A DNA stretch of 64,000 nt. It comes from Bacillota bacterium. GTDB taxonomy: Bacteria; Bacillota; Clostridia; Peptostreptococcales; Anaerovoracaceae. How positions within the stretch are numbered: position 1 is the first letter of the stretch; the number at the start of each line of letters is the position of its first letter. Made by a program: the position numbers and the translations under genes. The stretch is from contig JAFWZZ010000028.1 of NCBI GenBank assembly GCA_017522185.1, forward strand, positions 1-64,000. The letters are read 5' to 3'. Of this stretch, positions 55,167 to 64,000 are shown one piece after another. The notes below the pieces were generated by a model. The model was not told the DNA's origin, made no database searches, and saw nothing but the letters and a program-made list of their open reading frames with translations.

Positions 55167-56351
55167 CTACTTCTGACGGATCTGTACGATTTCCTCAGCT
55201 GCTACAGCTGCCGCAACCAGACCTTCTACATCCAGTTTGCTTTCGGATTCTTCGATACGCGCAAGCTTTGGCTTTGTAGTCGGATGCTTTGGTAGGAATA
55301 CGGTACAACAGTCTTCGTAAGGCTGGATGGAAGTCTCGAAAGTGCCGATTTCCTGTGCCTTGTCCATGATATCGATCTTATCCATGGCAATCAGCGGTCT
55401 CATAACAGGCATCTTTACCACGTTATCGGTAACCACCAGGGCTTCTGCCGTCTGGCTGGCAACCTGACCCAGGTTTTCGCCGGTGATCAGCATCATCGCC
55501 TTGTTGTTCTCTGCGATTCTTTCTGCAATACGCATCATGAATCTTCTAACCAAAATGGTAGTCTCTTCTTCAGGACAGTTCTGTACAATCTGTTCCTGGA
55601 TTGGCAGCAGGTTTACCACGTGCATCTTGAAGTTGCCGCAGTAGGAAGCCACGATTCTTGCCAGGTCTTCTACCTTTTCCTGTGCTCTCTGGCTGGTGTA
55701 AGGATAGGAATGGAAATGTACGGCTTCGATTACCATGCCGCGTTTTGCCATCATCCATGCTGCAACCGGGCTGTCGATACCGCCGGACAGCAGTACCATG
55801 CCTTTGCCGTTGGTGCCCAGCGGCAGGCCGCCGAATCCGGCAATCTTATCCTGATAGATATAGGATCTGTCTGCACGCACGTCCACATACAGCAGTACGT
55901 CAGGATTGTGTACGTCTACCTTCAGCACTTTGCAGCCGATCAGTACCTTCGCGCCGATGATTCTGCCGATGTCAGGAGACTTCACCGGGAAGTTCTTGTC
56001 CGCACGTTTCGCTTCTACCTTAAAAGTCTTGACACCCTTTGTTTCGATTAAGTTCATCATATATTTCACAGCTTCTTCACCGATATCGTCCAGGTTGCTT
56101 GGTGCTTCCACAGCAGGGCTGATGGACGCCACCCCGAATACCTTTGCAATCTGACGCACCAGAATATCCGTATCTACGTCCTTGTCGGCTCTGACGAAAA
56201 TCAGGCCTTCCTGACGCTTCACATCTACGTTGCCCAGACCCTTCACGTTGCTTCTGATTCTGTCAACCAGCATACGTTCAAAGTATGGCTTGTTCATACC
56301 CTTCAGAGCAACTTCGCCGCATCTGACGATAAAAATGTTCTGTTCGTTCAT
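55167..56351 (-). CDS. thiI: tRNA 4-thiouridine synthase ThiI (without rhodanese domain)
   Basis: 394 residues: ferredoxin-like and THUMP domains (about 1-165), then the PP-loop domain with KGMVLLSGGIDSPVAAWMMAKRGM (SGGxDS at about 188-193) and the TGENLGQVASQT motif. The C-terminal rhodanese domain of the E. coli enzyme is absent, as in many Firmicutes, so sulfur must come from the neighbouring cysteine desulfurase. It uses ATP to thiolate U8 of tRNA and may serve thiamine synthesis. It lies 12 bases after iscS. Confidence 0.94.
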   Translation of the reverse strand: MNEQNIFIVRCGEVALKGMNKPYFERMLVDRIRSNVKGLGNVDVKRQEGLIFVRADKDVDTDILVRQIAKVFGVASISPAVEAPSNLDDIGEEAVKYMMNLIETKGVKTFKVEAKRADKNFPVKSPDIGRIIGAKVLIGCKVLKVDVHNPDVLLYVDVRADRSYIYQDKIAGFGGLPLGTNGKGMVLLSGGIDSPVAAWMMAKRGMVIEAVHFHSYPYTSQRAQEKVEDLARIVASYCGNFKMHVVNLLPIQEQIVQNCPEEETTILVRRFMMRIAERIAENNKAMMLITGENLGQVASQTAEALVVTDNVVKMPVMRPLIAMDKIDIMDKAQEIGTFETSIQPYEDCCTVFLPKHPTTKPKLARIEESESKLDVEGLVAAAVAAEEIVQIRQK

Positions 56352-56363
56352 CTTTCGTTCTCC

Positions 56364-57500
56364 TTATCTGAATGATCCCAGTCTGCGGAATCTGGTTACC
56401 GCAGCGTTTACTTTATCTAACACGTAATCCATTTCTTCGATGGTATTTGCTTCGCTGAAGCTGAAACGGATTGCACCTTCAATTTCTTTGTCCTTTAATC
56501 CCATAGCGGCCAGCACGTGGCTTCTGCCTTTCTTGTTGGAGGAGCATGCGGAACCGGTGGATACGAAGATGTTATCCTGCTCCAGCGTATGCAGCAGCAC
56601 TTCCCCTCTGGTACCCATGAAAGAAATGTTCAGCACAGACGCAGCGCCGTCATCTGGGCTGTTGACTTTGATATCTTTAATCTGGTCTTCAATGCCCCGC
56701 TTCAAGTAGTCACGGACTTCAGCCATCTTTGCGACTCTCTCATTGAGGTTCGGAATAGCAATCTGACATGCCGCATCAAAACCTACAATGCCAGGGACAT
56801 TTTCTGTGCCGGAACGCATGTGGCGCTCCTGGCCGCCACCAACCAGATATGCAGGCAAGTTAATACCCTTCTTCACGTAGAGCGCCCCCATTCCCTTAGG
56901 ACCGTGAATCTTATGGGCACTGACGGAAATCAAGTCTGCCCCGGTATGTTTCAAATCTATTTTACCATAGGCCTGTACCGCATCGGTATGGAATACCGCC
57001 TTACCTTTCATCTTAGCGATTTCCTGTATCGGCATAATCGTGCCGGTCTCATTGTTTACCGCCATAATGGAAATCAAAATCGTCTCATCATCAATGGCCG
57101 CCTTCAACTGATTCATGTCTAAACGGCACTTGTCATCGACGCCAATATATTCTATATTGTAGCCTTCTTTCTCTAAAACCTTGCAGGCTTCCAAAACGGC
57201 AGGATGTTCAACCTTGGATGTGATGATTTTCTTTCCTTCCCTGCGTTTAGCATGAGCAATGCCGTACAGCGCAGTATTGTCACTCTCCGTACCACAGGAC
57301 GTAAAAATAATTTCATCCTCTCTGGCACCTAGAGACTCCGCAAGATGTTGTCTCGCCGCTCTCACTCTCTTTTCAGAAGCCAGACCTAAAGAATGCAGAG
57401 AAGACGGATTTCCGTACAGGTCTTCCATTGCCTGTTTCATTTCCAGGGTTACCTGGTCATATTGTCTAGTTGTTGCACTATTATCCAAATATACAAACAT
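56364..57500 (-). CDS. iscS: Cysteine desulfurase (NifS/IscS family)
   Basis: 378 residues. YLDNSATT at the start, SVSAHKIHGPKGMGALYVKKG (about 193-213, PLP lysine in SAHKIHGPKG) and the active-site cysteine loop in VSTGSACSSNKKGRSHVLAAMG (about 321-342). It removes sulfur from cysteine and carries it as a persulfide, here most likely for ThiI next door (the NifZ-ThiI pairing of Firmicutes). GGAGAAAG precedes the ATG. Confidence 0.93.
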   Translation of the reverse strand: MFVYLDNSATTRQYDQVTLEMKQAMEDLYGNPSSLHSLGLASEKRVRAARQHLAESLGAREDEIIFTSCGTESDNTALYGIAHAKRREGKKIITSKVEHPAVLEACKVLEKEGYNIEYIGVDDKCRLDMNQLKAAIDDETILISIMAVNNETGTIMPIQEIAKMKGKAVFHTDAVQAYGKIDLKHTGADLISVSAHKIHGPKGMGALYVKKGINLPAYLVGGGQERHMRSGTENVPGIVGFDAACQIAIPNLNERVAKMAEVRDYLKRGIEDQIKDIKVNSPDDGAASVLNISFMGTRGEVLLHTLEQDNIFVSTGSACSSNKKGRSHVLAAMGLKDKEIEGAIRFSFSEANTIEEMDYVLDKVNAAVTRFRRLGSFR

Positions 57501-57530
57501 ATTCTTTCTCCATATAAACTGATAAAAACA

Positions 57531-58862
57531 TTAAACCATGATATGAATCCATTTATTACTTAAATATCTGCGATATTCCACGATAGCTTTGATGATGTTT
57601 CCGACAGATGCTACTGCCAGACACAAATGTAACGGTAATTGCAGGGCTAAAACAGCGAAATACGCCAGCACCACTTCGATGACCAGATTGCAGGTCAGCT
57701 CTACGGTCATACAGAAAACAGTGTCGCCACCCGCTCTCAACAGGCCGCATTGTACCGAATAAGCGACCATACGGGGAATCTGTGTAATCGCATATGCAGT
57801 CAGCGTCAGATGCAGCATTTCCGTTGTGGCCACATCAAAATCATAAATAGCCGCCACGGGTTCCCTCAATAGCAAAATTACCACCGCCATCAGGAAATTG
57901 TAGCACCACTGGACTTTGATAAATTTTTTGGCATGACTCAATGTCAATTCTACATTCTTTTCGCCCAGCGTCTGTCCCGTCAATGCCGCCGATGCATTTC
58001 CCAAAGCAAACATGGTACATTGACAGATTTTGCAGATAATGCTGCTAACCTGAACCACCGCCAGGGCCTCTGCACTGATTCTTCCATAAGCCGCGAACAC
58101 TAACGCAACACCTAGAGCCCATCCTCCCTCACTGAGAACAACAGGAGCCGCCGTCTTCATCATCGACTGAAACAATTTGATGGAAAAATCCCGATATTCT
58201 TCCAGCTTACCATGGAGTGGATGTTTCTTGTCCAGGACAAGATAAGTAATCAAAGCAATCATCTCGATGATACGCGCCGTCAAAGTTGCTACTGCGGCCC
58301 CTCGCACGCCCAGTTCCGGACACCCGAAGTTTCCGTAAATCAACATGTAATTCAGTACCGTATTAATGAGAATACAGCAGACACTGATCAATGTTGGGAA
58401 TTTAACAGACTGCACTGCTCTGCAGTTATACGCAATAGCAAAGCTTACGCCAATTGTCAGATAGGTGAAAGAGGCAATCCTAATATAGTCGATGCCTAAT
58501 TCGATGACTTCCGTCTCACAGGTAAACAAGCGTAAGATCTGTTCTGGAAACAGATGGACAACCGTCAAAGTCAGCACTGCCAATGTCAGTCCAATCGCCA
58601 AATCCATACCGAATATACTTTTTATCTTTTTGTAATCTTTTGCTCCGAAATACTGTGCAACCAAAACCGCCGCACCACTGAATAGACCGAACAAAATCAT
58701 TTCGTAGATTCCGTAGACCTGATTCGCCGTACCCACAGCTGCTAACGGAAATGCGCCCAGCCTGCCAACCATAACGTTATCGATGAGATTCAGGCTGACA
58801 GTAATCAGATGTTGAAATGCCAAAGGCAATGCTAATAAGAATAATCTCTTGTAATATGCCAT
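57531..58862 (-). CDS. MATE-family efflux transporter 2
   Basis: 443 residues and about twelve membrane segments, clearly homologous to the MATE protein at 48617-49972: LALPLAFQHLITVSLNLIDNVMVGRLGAFPLAAVGTANQVYGI and VVLSEGGWALGVALVFAAYGRISAEALAVVQVSSII match the same positions. The substrate is not predictable. The Shine-Dalgarno is weak (GGGG eight bases before ATG). It follows the rny terminator and may share RNA with iscS-thiI downstream, 30 bases away. Confidence 0.9.
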   Translation of the reverse strand: MAYYKRLFLLALPLAFQHLITVSLNLIDNVMVGRLGAFPLAAVGTANQVYGIYEMILFGLFSGAAVLVAQYFGAKDYKKIKSIFGMDLAIGLTLAVLTLTVVHLFPEQILRLFTCETEVIELGIDYIRIASFTYLTIGVSFAIAYNCRAVQSVKFPTLISVCCILINTVLNYMLIYGNFGCPELGVRGAAVATLTARIIEMIALITYLVLDKKHPLHGKLEEYRDFSIKLFQSMMKTAAPVVLSEGGWALGVALVFAAYGRISAEALAVVQVSSIICKICQCTMFALGNASAALTGQTLGEKNVELTLSHAKKFIKVQWCYNFLMAVVILLLREPVAAIYDFDVATTEMLHLTLTAYAITQIPRMVAYSVQCGLLRAGGDTVFCMTVELTCNLVIEVVLAYFAVLALQLPLHLCLAVASVGNIIKAIVEYRRYLSNKWIHIMV

Positions 58863-58891
58863 AATTTCAGCCCCGTGTATATAACTACAAA

Positions 58892-58918
58892 TAACTCCCC
58901 ACTTTTCATGGGGAGTTA
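58892..58918 (-). terminator. Stem-loop terminator after rny
   Basis: Perfect 9-bp stem TAACTCCCC (58892-58900) with 58910-58918, 9-base loop. Followed by TTTGTAG on the reverse strand, a modest U tract, so partial read-through is possible. Confidence 0.6.
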
Positions 58919-58929
58919 ATTAGGTTTAC

Positions 58930-60471
58930 TTATTTAGCGTAATCGATTGCACGAGTTTCTCTCACAACGTTAACCTTAATCTGACCTGGGTATTCCAGTT
59001 CGGATTCAATCTTCTTGGAGATTTCTCTTGCCAGTAATGCGATGCTTTCATCGTTAACTTCTTCTGGCTTTGCAATGATTCTGATTTCTCTGCCGGCCTG
59101 GATTGCGAAAGATTTGTCTACACCAGGAGTTGTGTTAGCGATTTCTTCTAACTTTTCTAATCTCTTGATGTAAGCGTCTAATGTTTCTCTTCTTGCACCC
59201 GGTCTTGCAGCAGACAGCGCATCAGCAGCTGCAATCAGAACAGCTTCCATGCTCTTTGGCTCATAGTCGCCGTGGTGTGCCGCCATGCCGTTGATAACAG
59301 CAGCAGATTCCTTGTACTTCTTCAGAACCTGGATACCGATATCTACGTGGGTACCTTCGTATTCATGGTCTAATGCCTTACCGATGTCGTGGAGTAAACC
59401 GGCACGCTTTGCCAGTTTCACGTCCAGACCCAGTTCACCGGCCATCAGTCCTGCTAAATGAGCAACTTCTACGGAGTGCTTCAGCACGTTCTGGCCGTAG
59501 GAAGTTCTATACTTTAATCTTCCCAGTAACTTAATCAGTTCCGGATGCAGGTTGTGGATGCCCACTTCGAAAGTCGCCTGTTCACCTTCTTCTTTGATGA
59601 TGGCGTTTACTTCCTTCTCTGCCTTTTCTACCATTTCTTCGATTCTTGCAGGATGGATTCTGCCGTCAACAATCAGCTTTTCTAAAGCGATTCTTGCGAT
59701 TTCACGTCTTACAGGATCGAAGCCGGAAATGATAACCGCTTCCGGTGTATCGTCGATGATTAAATCAACGCCTGTCTGGGTTTCAATCGCTCTGATATTT
59801 CTACCTTCACGACCGATGATTCTACCCTTCATTTCGTCGTTTGGAAGTGCAACAACAGAAACTGTACTTTCAGCAACATGGTCTGCAGCACATCTCTGGA
59901 TTGCTCCTGTGATAATCTGCTTCGCCCTCTTGTCAGCTTCTTCCTTTGCCTTCAGTTCGATGTCCTTGATCATTAAGGACGCGTCATGTCTGACATCCTT
60001 TTCAATTTCATCCAGTAAGAGAGCCTTTGCTTCTTCTGCAGTCAGGCCGGAAATCTTTTCCAGTTCTTCAATCTGCTTTGCAACAAAGCCTTCTAATTCT
60101 TTCTTCTTAGCTAAAATCTCGTTTTCGTGTTTTGTAATGCTGTCTTCTCTTTTTTCAATGTTTTCCAGCTTTTTGTCGAGAGATTCTTCTTTCTGAATCA
60201 TTCTTCTTTCGGCGCGCTGGATTTCCGCTCTTCTTTCTTTTACTTCGCGTTCCGCATCCGTACGCATGCGGTGTGCTTCTTCTTTTGCTTCTAATGTAAT
60301 CTCTTTTTTAATTGTTTCAGATTTATTCTGGGCGTCCAGGATCAGGTTTCTGGCCTTCTGTTCGGCACTGCCGATCGCCTTTTCGCCAATGTTCTTTCTA
60401 ATGATATATCCTACCAGCACACTAATAAATGCAACTACTACGATAATCACAATCCATAAAATCGGAGACAT
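58930..60471 (-). CDS. rny: Ribonuclease Y
   Basis: 513 residues: N-terminal membrane helix (about 3-24), long charged coiled coil (about 30-200), KH domain ([44 protein letters not shown], about 215-260) and HD domain ([42 protein letters not shown], about 331-372, HD at LLHDIGK). It is the membrane-bound endoribonuclease that starts mRNA decay in Firmicutes. AAAGGAGG precedes the ATG. Its promoter interlocks with that of rodA. Confidence 0.96.
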   Translation of the reverse strand: MSPILWIVIIVVVAFISVLVGYIIRKNIGEKAIGSAEQKARNLILDAQNKSETIKKEITLEAKEEAHRMRTDAEREVKERRAEIQRAERRMIQKEESLDKKLENIEKREDSITKHENEILAKKKELEGFVAKQIEELEKISGLTAEEAKALLLDEIEKDVRHDASLMIKDIELKAKEEADKRAKQIITGAIQRCAADHVAESTVSVVALPNDEMKGRIIGREGRNIRAIETQTGVDLIIDDTPEAVIISGFDPVRREIARIALEKLIVDGRIHPARIEEMVEKAEKEVNAIIKEEGEQATFEVGIHNLHPELIKLLGRLKYRTSYGQNVLKHSVEVAHLAGLMAGELGLDVKLAKRAGLLHDIGKALDHEYEGTHVDIGIQVLKKYKESAAVINGMAAHHGDYEPKSMEAVLIAAADALSAARPGARRETLDAYIKRLEKLEEIANTTPGVDKSFAIQAGREIRIIAKPEEVNDESIALLAREISKKIESELEYPGQIKVNVVRETRAIDYAK

Positions 60472-60551
60472 AAAAGCACCTCCTTTTCTTATTCAATTTG
60501 TCTGTATCTTCAAGTGATCTTTAAAAAAGATTTGCATTACATAATTAAAAC

Positions 60552-60581
60552 TTGATATATTCACACAAACTATATTATAAT
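60552..60581 (+). promoter_or_regulatory. Promoter of rodA
   Basis: TTGATA (60552-60557), 18 bases, TATAAT (60576-60581). Confidence 0.65.
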
Positions 60582-60603
60582 GTTCATGGCAACCCAATGT
60601 CAA
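60574..60603 (-). promoter_or_regulatory. Promoter of rny
   Basis: Reverse strand perfect TTGACA (60598-60603), 18 bases, perfect TATAAT (60574-60579). The -10 is the other strand of the same ATTATAAT used by the rodA promoter. Confidence 0.78.
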
Positions 60604-60621
60604 GAACAAGAAAGGGAAACT

Positions 60622-61719
60622 ATGAACAATTTTTCTAATTTGTCTAAAAATATTGACAAGATTATGGTCGCCTGCGTCATCACTCTGGCGGCAGTCAGCC
60701 TGCTGACCATCTCCAGCGTACACCTGGGAGAAGGCATCAGCCGTGAGGTTATCGTACAGGCCGCAGCCTATGTGCTGGGCGCCATCGGCGTCATCATCAT
60801 TCTGACACAAAACTACAACATATTTCAGGGACTGGAGAAACAGCTCTACATCGCCTCTCTGCTCCTACTGCTGTCCGTATACACCCCTTTGGGCGTGGAA
60901 CTGTTCAGCGCAAGATCCTGGATTAACCTGGGCTTTACCACTGTTCAGCCTTCCGAATTCGTAAAGATCCTGTTTATTCTCATTATGGCAGGATACCTGA
61001 GCGAACATAACGAAACGCTGGACGATTTCAAAGGACTGATCAAAGCCGGCATCGTCGCCGCGCCGATCATCGTCATCGTACTTAAGGAAGACCTGGGAAG
61101 CGCGCTGGTTTTCGCTGCAATCTGGGTCACCATGATATTCTTTGCAGGCATCAGCATGAAGGTCTTTGCCCAGTTCATGGGACTGGTAGTCTGTGCGGTT
61201 CCAGTGGCTTTCATTTTCCTGAAGCCTTATCAGAAGGAACGTATCGAGGCTTTCCTGCATCCGGAGAACCTGAACCTGAGCGGGAACTATCAGGTATGGC
61301 AGTCCAAAGTCGCCATCGGCAACGGCGGTTTTACCGGCACCGGACTATTTAACGGTACGCAGAAGGAACTGGATTTCATCCCGGTACAGTCATCCGACTT
61401 CATCTTCTCCGTTATCGGCGAAGAACTGGGATTCATCGGCGGTCTCATCATCATCGCGGTCTTCGGCATCATGCTTTACAGAATGGCCACAGTGGTCAGA
61501 GACGCGTTAGACTTCTATGGCGCCCTGGTCGTATCCGGTGTCATCGGCATGTTTACCTTCCAGATTTTCGAAAACATCGCCATGACTATGGGTATCATGC
61601 CTGTAACAGGTATCACCCTGCCGTTCCTCAGCTACGGAGGCTCCTCCATCCTTTCTAATATGGCCGCCTTCGGTATCGTATTGGACGTAGGCATGCGAAG
61701 TAAATCTATCAACTTCTAA
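60622..61719 (+). CDS. rodA: RodA, SEDS-family peptidoglycan glycosyltransferase
   Basis: 365 residues, about ten membrane segments. ARSWINLGFTTVQPSEFVKILFILIMA (about 97-123), LKEDLGSALVFAAIW and the end MTMGIMPVTGITLPFLSYGGSSILSNM (about 323-349) are the SEDS hallmarks. The catalytic Asp lies in the long loop near GTQKELDFIPVQSSDFIFSVIGEELG. RodA polymerises glycan for side-wall elongation with a class B PBP; the PBP2 gene stands at the right edge of the window. ATG 60622 with AAAGGGA is chosen over the 14-codon longer frame. Confidence 0.93.
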   Translation: MNNFSNLSKNIDKIMVACVITLAAVSLLTISSVHLGEGISREVIVQAAAYVLGAIGVIIILTQNYNIFQGLEKQLYIASLLLLLSVYTPLGVELFSARSWINLGFTTVQPSEFVKILFILIMAGYLSEHNETLDDFKGLIKAGIVAAPIIVIVLKEDLGSALVFAAIWVTMIFFAGISMKVFAQFMGLVVCAVPVAFIFLKPYQKERIEAFLHPENLNLSGNYQVWQSKVAIGNGGFTGTGLFNGTQKELDFIPVQSSDFIFSVIGEELGFIGGLIIIAVFGIMLYRMATVVRDALDFYGALVVSGVIGMFTFQIFENIAMTMGIMPVTGITLPFLSYGGSSILSNMAAFGIVLDVGMRSKSINF

Positions 61720-61744
61720 ATATTCTAATATATTTGTACACCAG

Positions 61745-61774
61745 AAAAGGCTGTCCCAAACGGGACAGCCTTTT
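61745..61774. terminator. Bidirectional terminator between rodA and minD
   Basis: Perfect 13-bp stem AAAAGGCTGTCCC (61745-61757) with 61762-61774, AAAC loop; A and T runs at the base serve both convergent genes. Confidence 0.9.
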
Positions 61775-61786
61775 GTCATACTCTTC

Positions 61787-62509
61787 TTAAAGCGCCAGGA
61801 TGCGCTCTGTAATCTTGTTAAAATTCTCCTGAATGTAGGTGCCTTCTTTCAACACAATCGGTACGCCCAGGTTGGTCGAAATCACGATGTTCTCATCGCT
61901 CTGGATCACGCCCGCCAGCGGAATCTGCAACATAGCTGTCACATCCCGGAGCCTCGGCGCATAACCTGCTGACATCATTTCTGCGATGACCTTGTTCAGA
62001 ACAAAGCAGCGCTCTTTGATGCCCAGTTCCAGAAGTGCCCTGTCCAGGGTATCCGCATCACGAAGGGCGGAATACTCCGGTGTGGTCACGATGATGCATG
62101 CATCTGCACCTGCAGAGGAAAGCACCAGCCCGTCATCGATACCGGAAGGAGCATCGATGATCACGTAATCATAGGCACACTTCAGTTTGGCGCATAAAAC
62201 CTGCATATGCAGCGGTGTCAGCGTGCCGTCATCTCTCGACGGAGACGCAGCCATCACGTACAGACGCTCGAACCGCTTATCACGGATCAGAGCCTGCTTG
62301 ATGCGGCAGACACCCTTCAGCACGTCGTGAACATCGTAGACAACGTTATTTTCCAGTCCGAAATACAGATCCAGATTCCGCATGCCTAAATCCATGTCCA
62401 GGATGACAACGCTTTTTCCCTGTTTTGCTAATGTGGCACCAAAGTTTACGGCAAACATGGACTTTCCGGTCCCGCCTTTGCCTGATGCAACTAAATAAAC
62501 TTTGCCCAT
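61787..62509 (-). CDS. minD: MinD-type septum-site ParA ATPase
   Basis: 240 residues. Deviant Walker A SGKGGTGKSMFAVNF (about 8-22), LDMDLGMRNLDLYFGLENNVVYDVHDVL (switch and Walker A'), and YVIIDAPSGID (Walker B). It is slightly shorter than usual MinD (about 260-270), and the end, QENFNKITERILAL, is only a short candidate for the membrane-targeting helix. GGAGGAAAG before 62509 fixes the start. It lies 39 bases after the PBP2 gene; neither minC nor minE is adjacent, so its partners are unclear. Confidence 0.85.
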   Translation of the reverse strand: MGKVYLVASGKGGTGKSMFAVNFGATLAKQGKSVVILDMDLGMRNLDLYFGLENNVVYDVHDVLKGVCRIKQALIRDKRFERLYVMAASPSRDDGTLTPLHMQVLCAKLKCAYDYVIIDAPSGIDDGLVLSSAGADACIIVTTPEYSALRDADTLDRALLELGIKERCFVLNKVIAEMMSAGYAPRLRDVTAMLQIPLAGVIQSDENIVISTNLGVPIVLKEGTYIQENFNKITERILAL

Positions 62510-62548
62510 TCTTTCCTCCAACTATCGTTCCGGCACATTCCCGATGCA

Positions 62549-64000
62549 TTACTGCATCTTGTTTTTACCGTTTACGTTTACTTTGTTTACTTTATCTTTC
62601 TTCTTCTCGCCATCAACGCTCAGATCAAAATACTCATTAAAGATCCCCTTGACTACAGGTGCTGCATTGGAGGAGTAGCCCCCTTCTACCAGCATAACCG
62701 CTACTGCGATTTCAGGCTCTTCCGCCGGTGCCATGGCAATGGTCCATGCGAAGTATTCATAGCTGCCTTTGTACTTGTTGATCATGGCATAAGTGATTTT
62801 GTAATTGCTTGCTGCGATCAGTGCTTCGTCGACGGTTTCATCCTGAGATGGATAACGTTCCGGTTCTTCTTCCATCATCTTTTCCATTCTCTTCTTCACC
62901 TGGGACCAGGATACGGAAGTTCCTGCCGCCGCATTGAAGGAACCCAGGTGTTCCTGGATATACTTCACTTCACTCTTCGGCTGTCTGATTGCCTGGTTTT
63001 CCGCCGTACCGGTCTTGCCTGCAACAGCAACCGGATAGCTGCTGAAGAAGCCTGCCAGTGTACCACCCGTTGCTACAGCCCTCATGCCTTTGATGACCTC
63101 ATAGACATCATCTTCAGAGAGGTTCAGGTCTGTCGGTTTATCCTTTACCGTCAGGCCTTCGTCTTCTACACCTGCGATAACGCTGACCTGATTCTTCCTG
63201 CCGCCGTTGCCTAAAGTGGCAACATAGCTGGCCATCTGCACAGGTGTATAGGCATTGTCACCCTGTCCGATACAGATGTTGAACAGGTCACCCATGCCCC
63301 AGCCTGCGGAAATAAAATAGTCGAACTTGACACGTTCTGCAACGTGTTCAATCTGGGACTTCTTTACATCAGTCTGCTCATCCAGCATGGTGATCAGCTC
63401 ATCGTAGGACGGATTCTTAGAAGCCCATCCCGCAATCTTATATAAGTTTTCTCTTAGTTTGTCGATATCGTCTGCCACAGCCTTCGGGAAGAAGGTGTGC
63501 GCATTGTTATAGAGATAATCTCTGATGTTCAGTTCTGTAATCGCCAGCTTCTGTTCCGCGGACGGCACGTTACCGGTCACTTCTCCGATTTCGATGCCGG
63601 TTTCCTCACCGAGACCGAAGAGTTCTGCCGTCTTCAGGATATCATCCACGTCGATGTCATAACCTAAAGAGGAGTTGCTGTTCCAGTCGATGCCGGATGC
63701 GATACAGTAGAAGTAGAAGTTACAGGAATTACCGATCCCCCATTCCAGGGTTTCGCTTCCGTGGGTACTTCTGTAATCATTCCAGTTAGAACATGCGTAG
63801 ACTCTGTCACCGTAGTCGATATAACCGCCGTCCACAATGCTGCGGTACGGATCCAGCCCCGCCTGCAGTGCCGCTACGGAAGTAATCGGCTTGAAGGTGG
63901 AACCAGGCTGTACTGCCGCTCTGGTCGCGTTGTTCATCAGCGGTGTCGGCGAGAAAGAGTCTCTTGGATTCTCTGCCTGCACGGATTCCCATGCCTTTTC
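62549..64000 (-). CDS. mrdA: Penicillin-binding protein 2 (class B, elongation), N-terminal part missing
   Basis: The last 483 residues of a transpeptidase; the frame runs open through the right edge (codons for EKAWESV precede the GTG at 63982, so that is not a start). Active-site motifs are present: STFK in PGSTFKPITS, SCN in GNSCNFYFYC and KTG in VAGKTGTAENQ. The segment between the SCN and KTG motifs carries an insert of about 60 residues (IRDYLYNNAHTFFPKAVADDIDKL onward). It cross-links peptidoglycan during elongation as the partner of RodA. The C-terminus is a Lys-rich tail (KKKDKVNKVNVNGKNKM). Confidence 0.92.
   Translation of the reverse strand, partial: EKAWESVQAENPRDSFSPTPLMNNATRAAVQPGSTFKPITSVAALQAGLDPYRSIVDGGYIDYGDRVYACSNWNDYRSTHGSETLEWGIGNSCNFYFYCIASGIDWNSNSSLGYDIDVDDILKTAELFGLGEETGIEIGEVTGNVPSAEQKLAITELNIRDYLYNNAHTFFPKAVADDIDKLRENLYKIAGWASKNPSYDELITMLDEQTDVKKSQIEHVAERVKFDYFISAGWGMGDLFNICIGQGDNAYTPVQMASYVATLGNGGRKNQVSVIAGVEDEGLTVKDKPTDLNLSEDDVYEVIKGMRAVATGGTLAGFFSSYPVAVAGKTGTAENQAIRQPKSEVKYIQEHLGSFNAAAGTSVSWSQVKKRMEKMMEEEPERYPSQDETVDEALIAASNYKITYAMINKYKGSYEYFAWTIAMAPAEEPEIAVAVMLVEGGYSSNAAPVVKGIFNEYFDLSVDGEKKKDKVNKVNVNGKNKMQ

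Overview
The window reads as one stretch of chromosome from a spore-forming anaerobic member of the Clostridia. Three things support this. Sporulation genes are present (spoIIAA-spoIIAB-sigF and spoVAC-spoVAD-spoVAE). There is a bcd-etfB-etfA set with a ferredoxin-fused EtfA. Gene order around ylxM-ffh-rpsP-khpA-rimM-trmD and sepF-yggT-divIVA-lspA is typical of Firmicutes. Family level is a guess; an Eubacteriales Family XIII / Anaerovoracaceae-like organism would fit. No rRNA, tRNA, insertion sequence, prophage or CRISPR array was seen. No gene-free gap exceeds about 240 bases.

Layout. 1-3.0 kb: a truncated NhaC-type antiporter, an MFS transporter and two tandem MaoC-like hydratases, the second without the catalytic Asp/His. 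3.1-9.3 kb: tsf-rpsB, a stand-alone LytTR regulator, rpoZ-gmk-yicC, and divergently rqcH. 9.3-11.0 kb: a small alarmone synthetase with an apparent internal deletion, a lysophospholipase-like hydrolase and a 36-residue zinc-ribbon protein. 11.1-20.1 kb: a long leftward operon from ylxM through the SRP, ribosome-maturation and tRNA-modification genes to division genes (sepF, yggT, divIVA), lspA, rluD and a flavin reductase-like gene.

20.2-44.2 kb is the most unusual part. It is a leftward cell-envelope locus with five genes of the 'sugar-transfer associated' ATP-grasp type, carrying six ATP-grasp-like modules of which one is degenerate. They sit with a CDP-glycerol glycerophosphotransferase, a sugar-nucleotidyltransferase-like protein, a TagGH-type ABC exporter, an LCP ligase, a secreted amidase-like/FN3 protein, a glycerol-3-phosphate cytidylyltransferase fused to a Gfo/Idh/MocA-like domain, a class V aminotransferase, a GNAT protein and a LicD protein. 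thrS is embedded in the run. I infer a teichoic-acid-like glycopolymer with modifications that these ATP-grasp ligases may add. The chemistry cannot be read from the sequence.

44.2-64 kb: spoVAC-AD-AE, maf, a cytoplasmic M14 peptidase, two MATE transporters, bcd-etfBA behind a Rex-like operator, the spoIIA operon whose promoter lies in the loop of an upstream terminator, thiI-iscS, rny, rodA, a solitary minD and the 3' part of an elongation-type PBP2 that runs off the right edge.

Promoters and terminators were read by eye from hexamer matches and stem-loops. Product names rest on recognised motifs, not on database searches.
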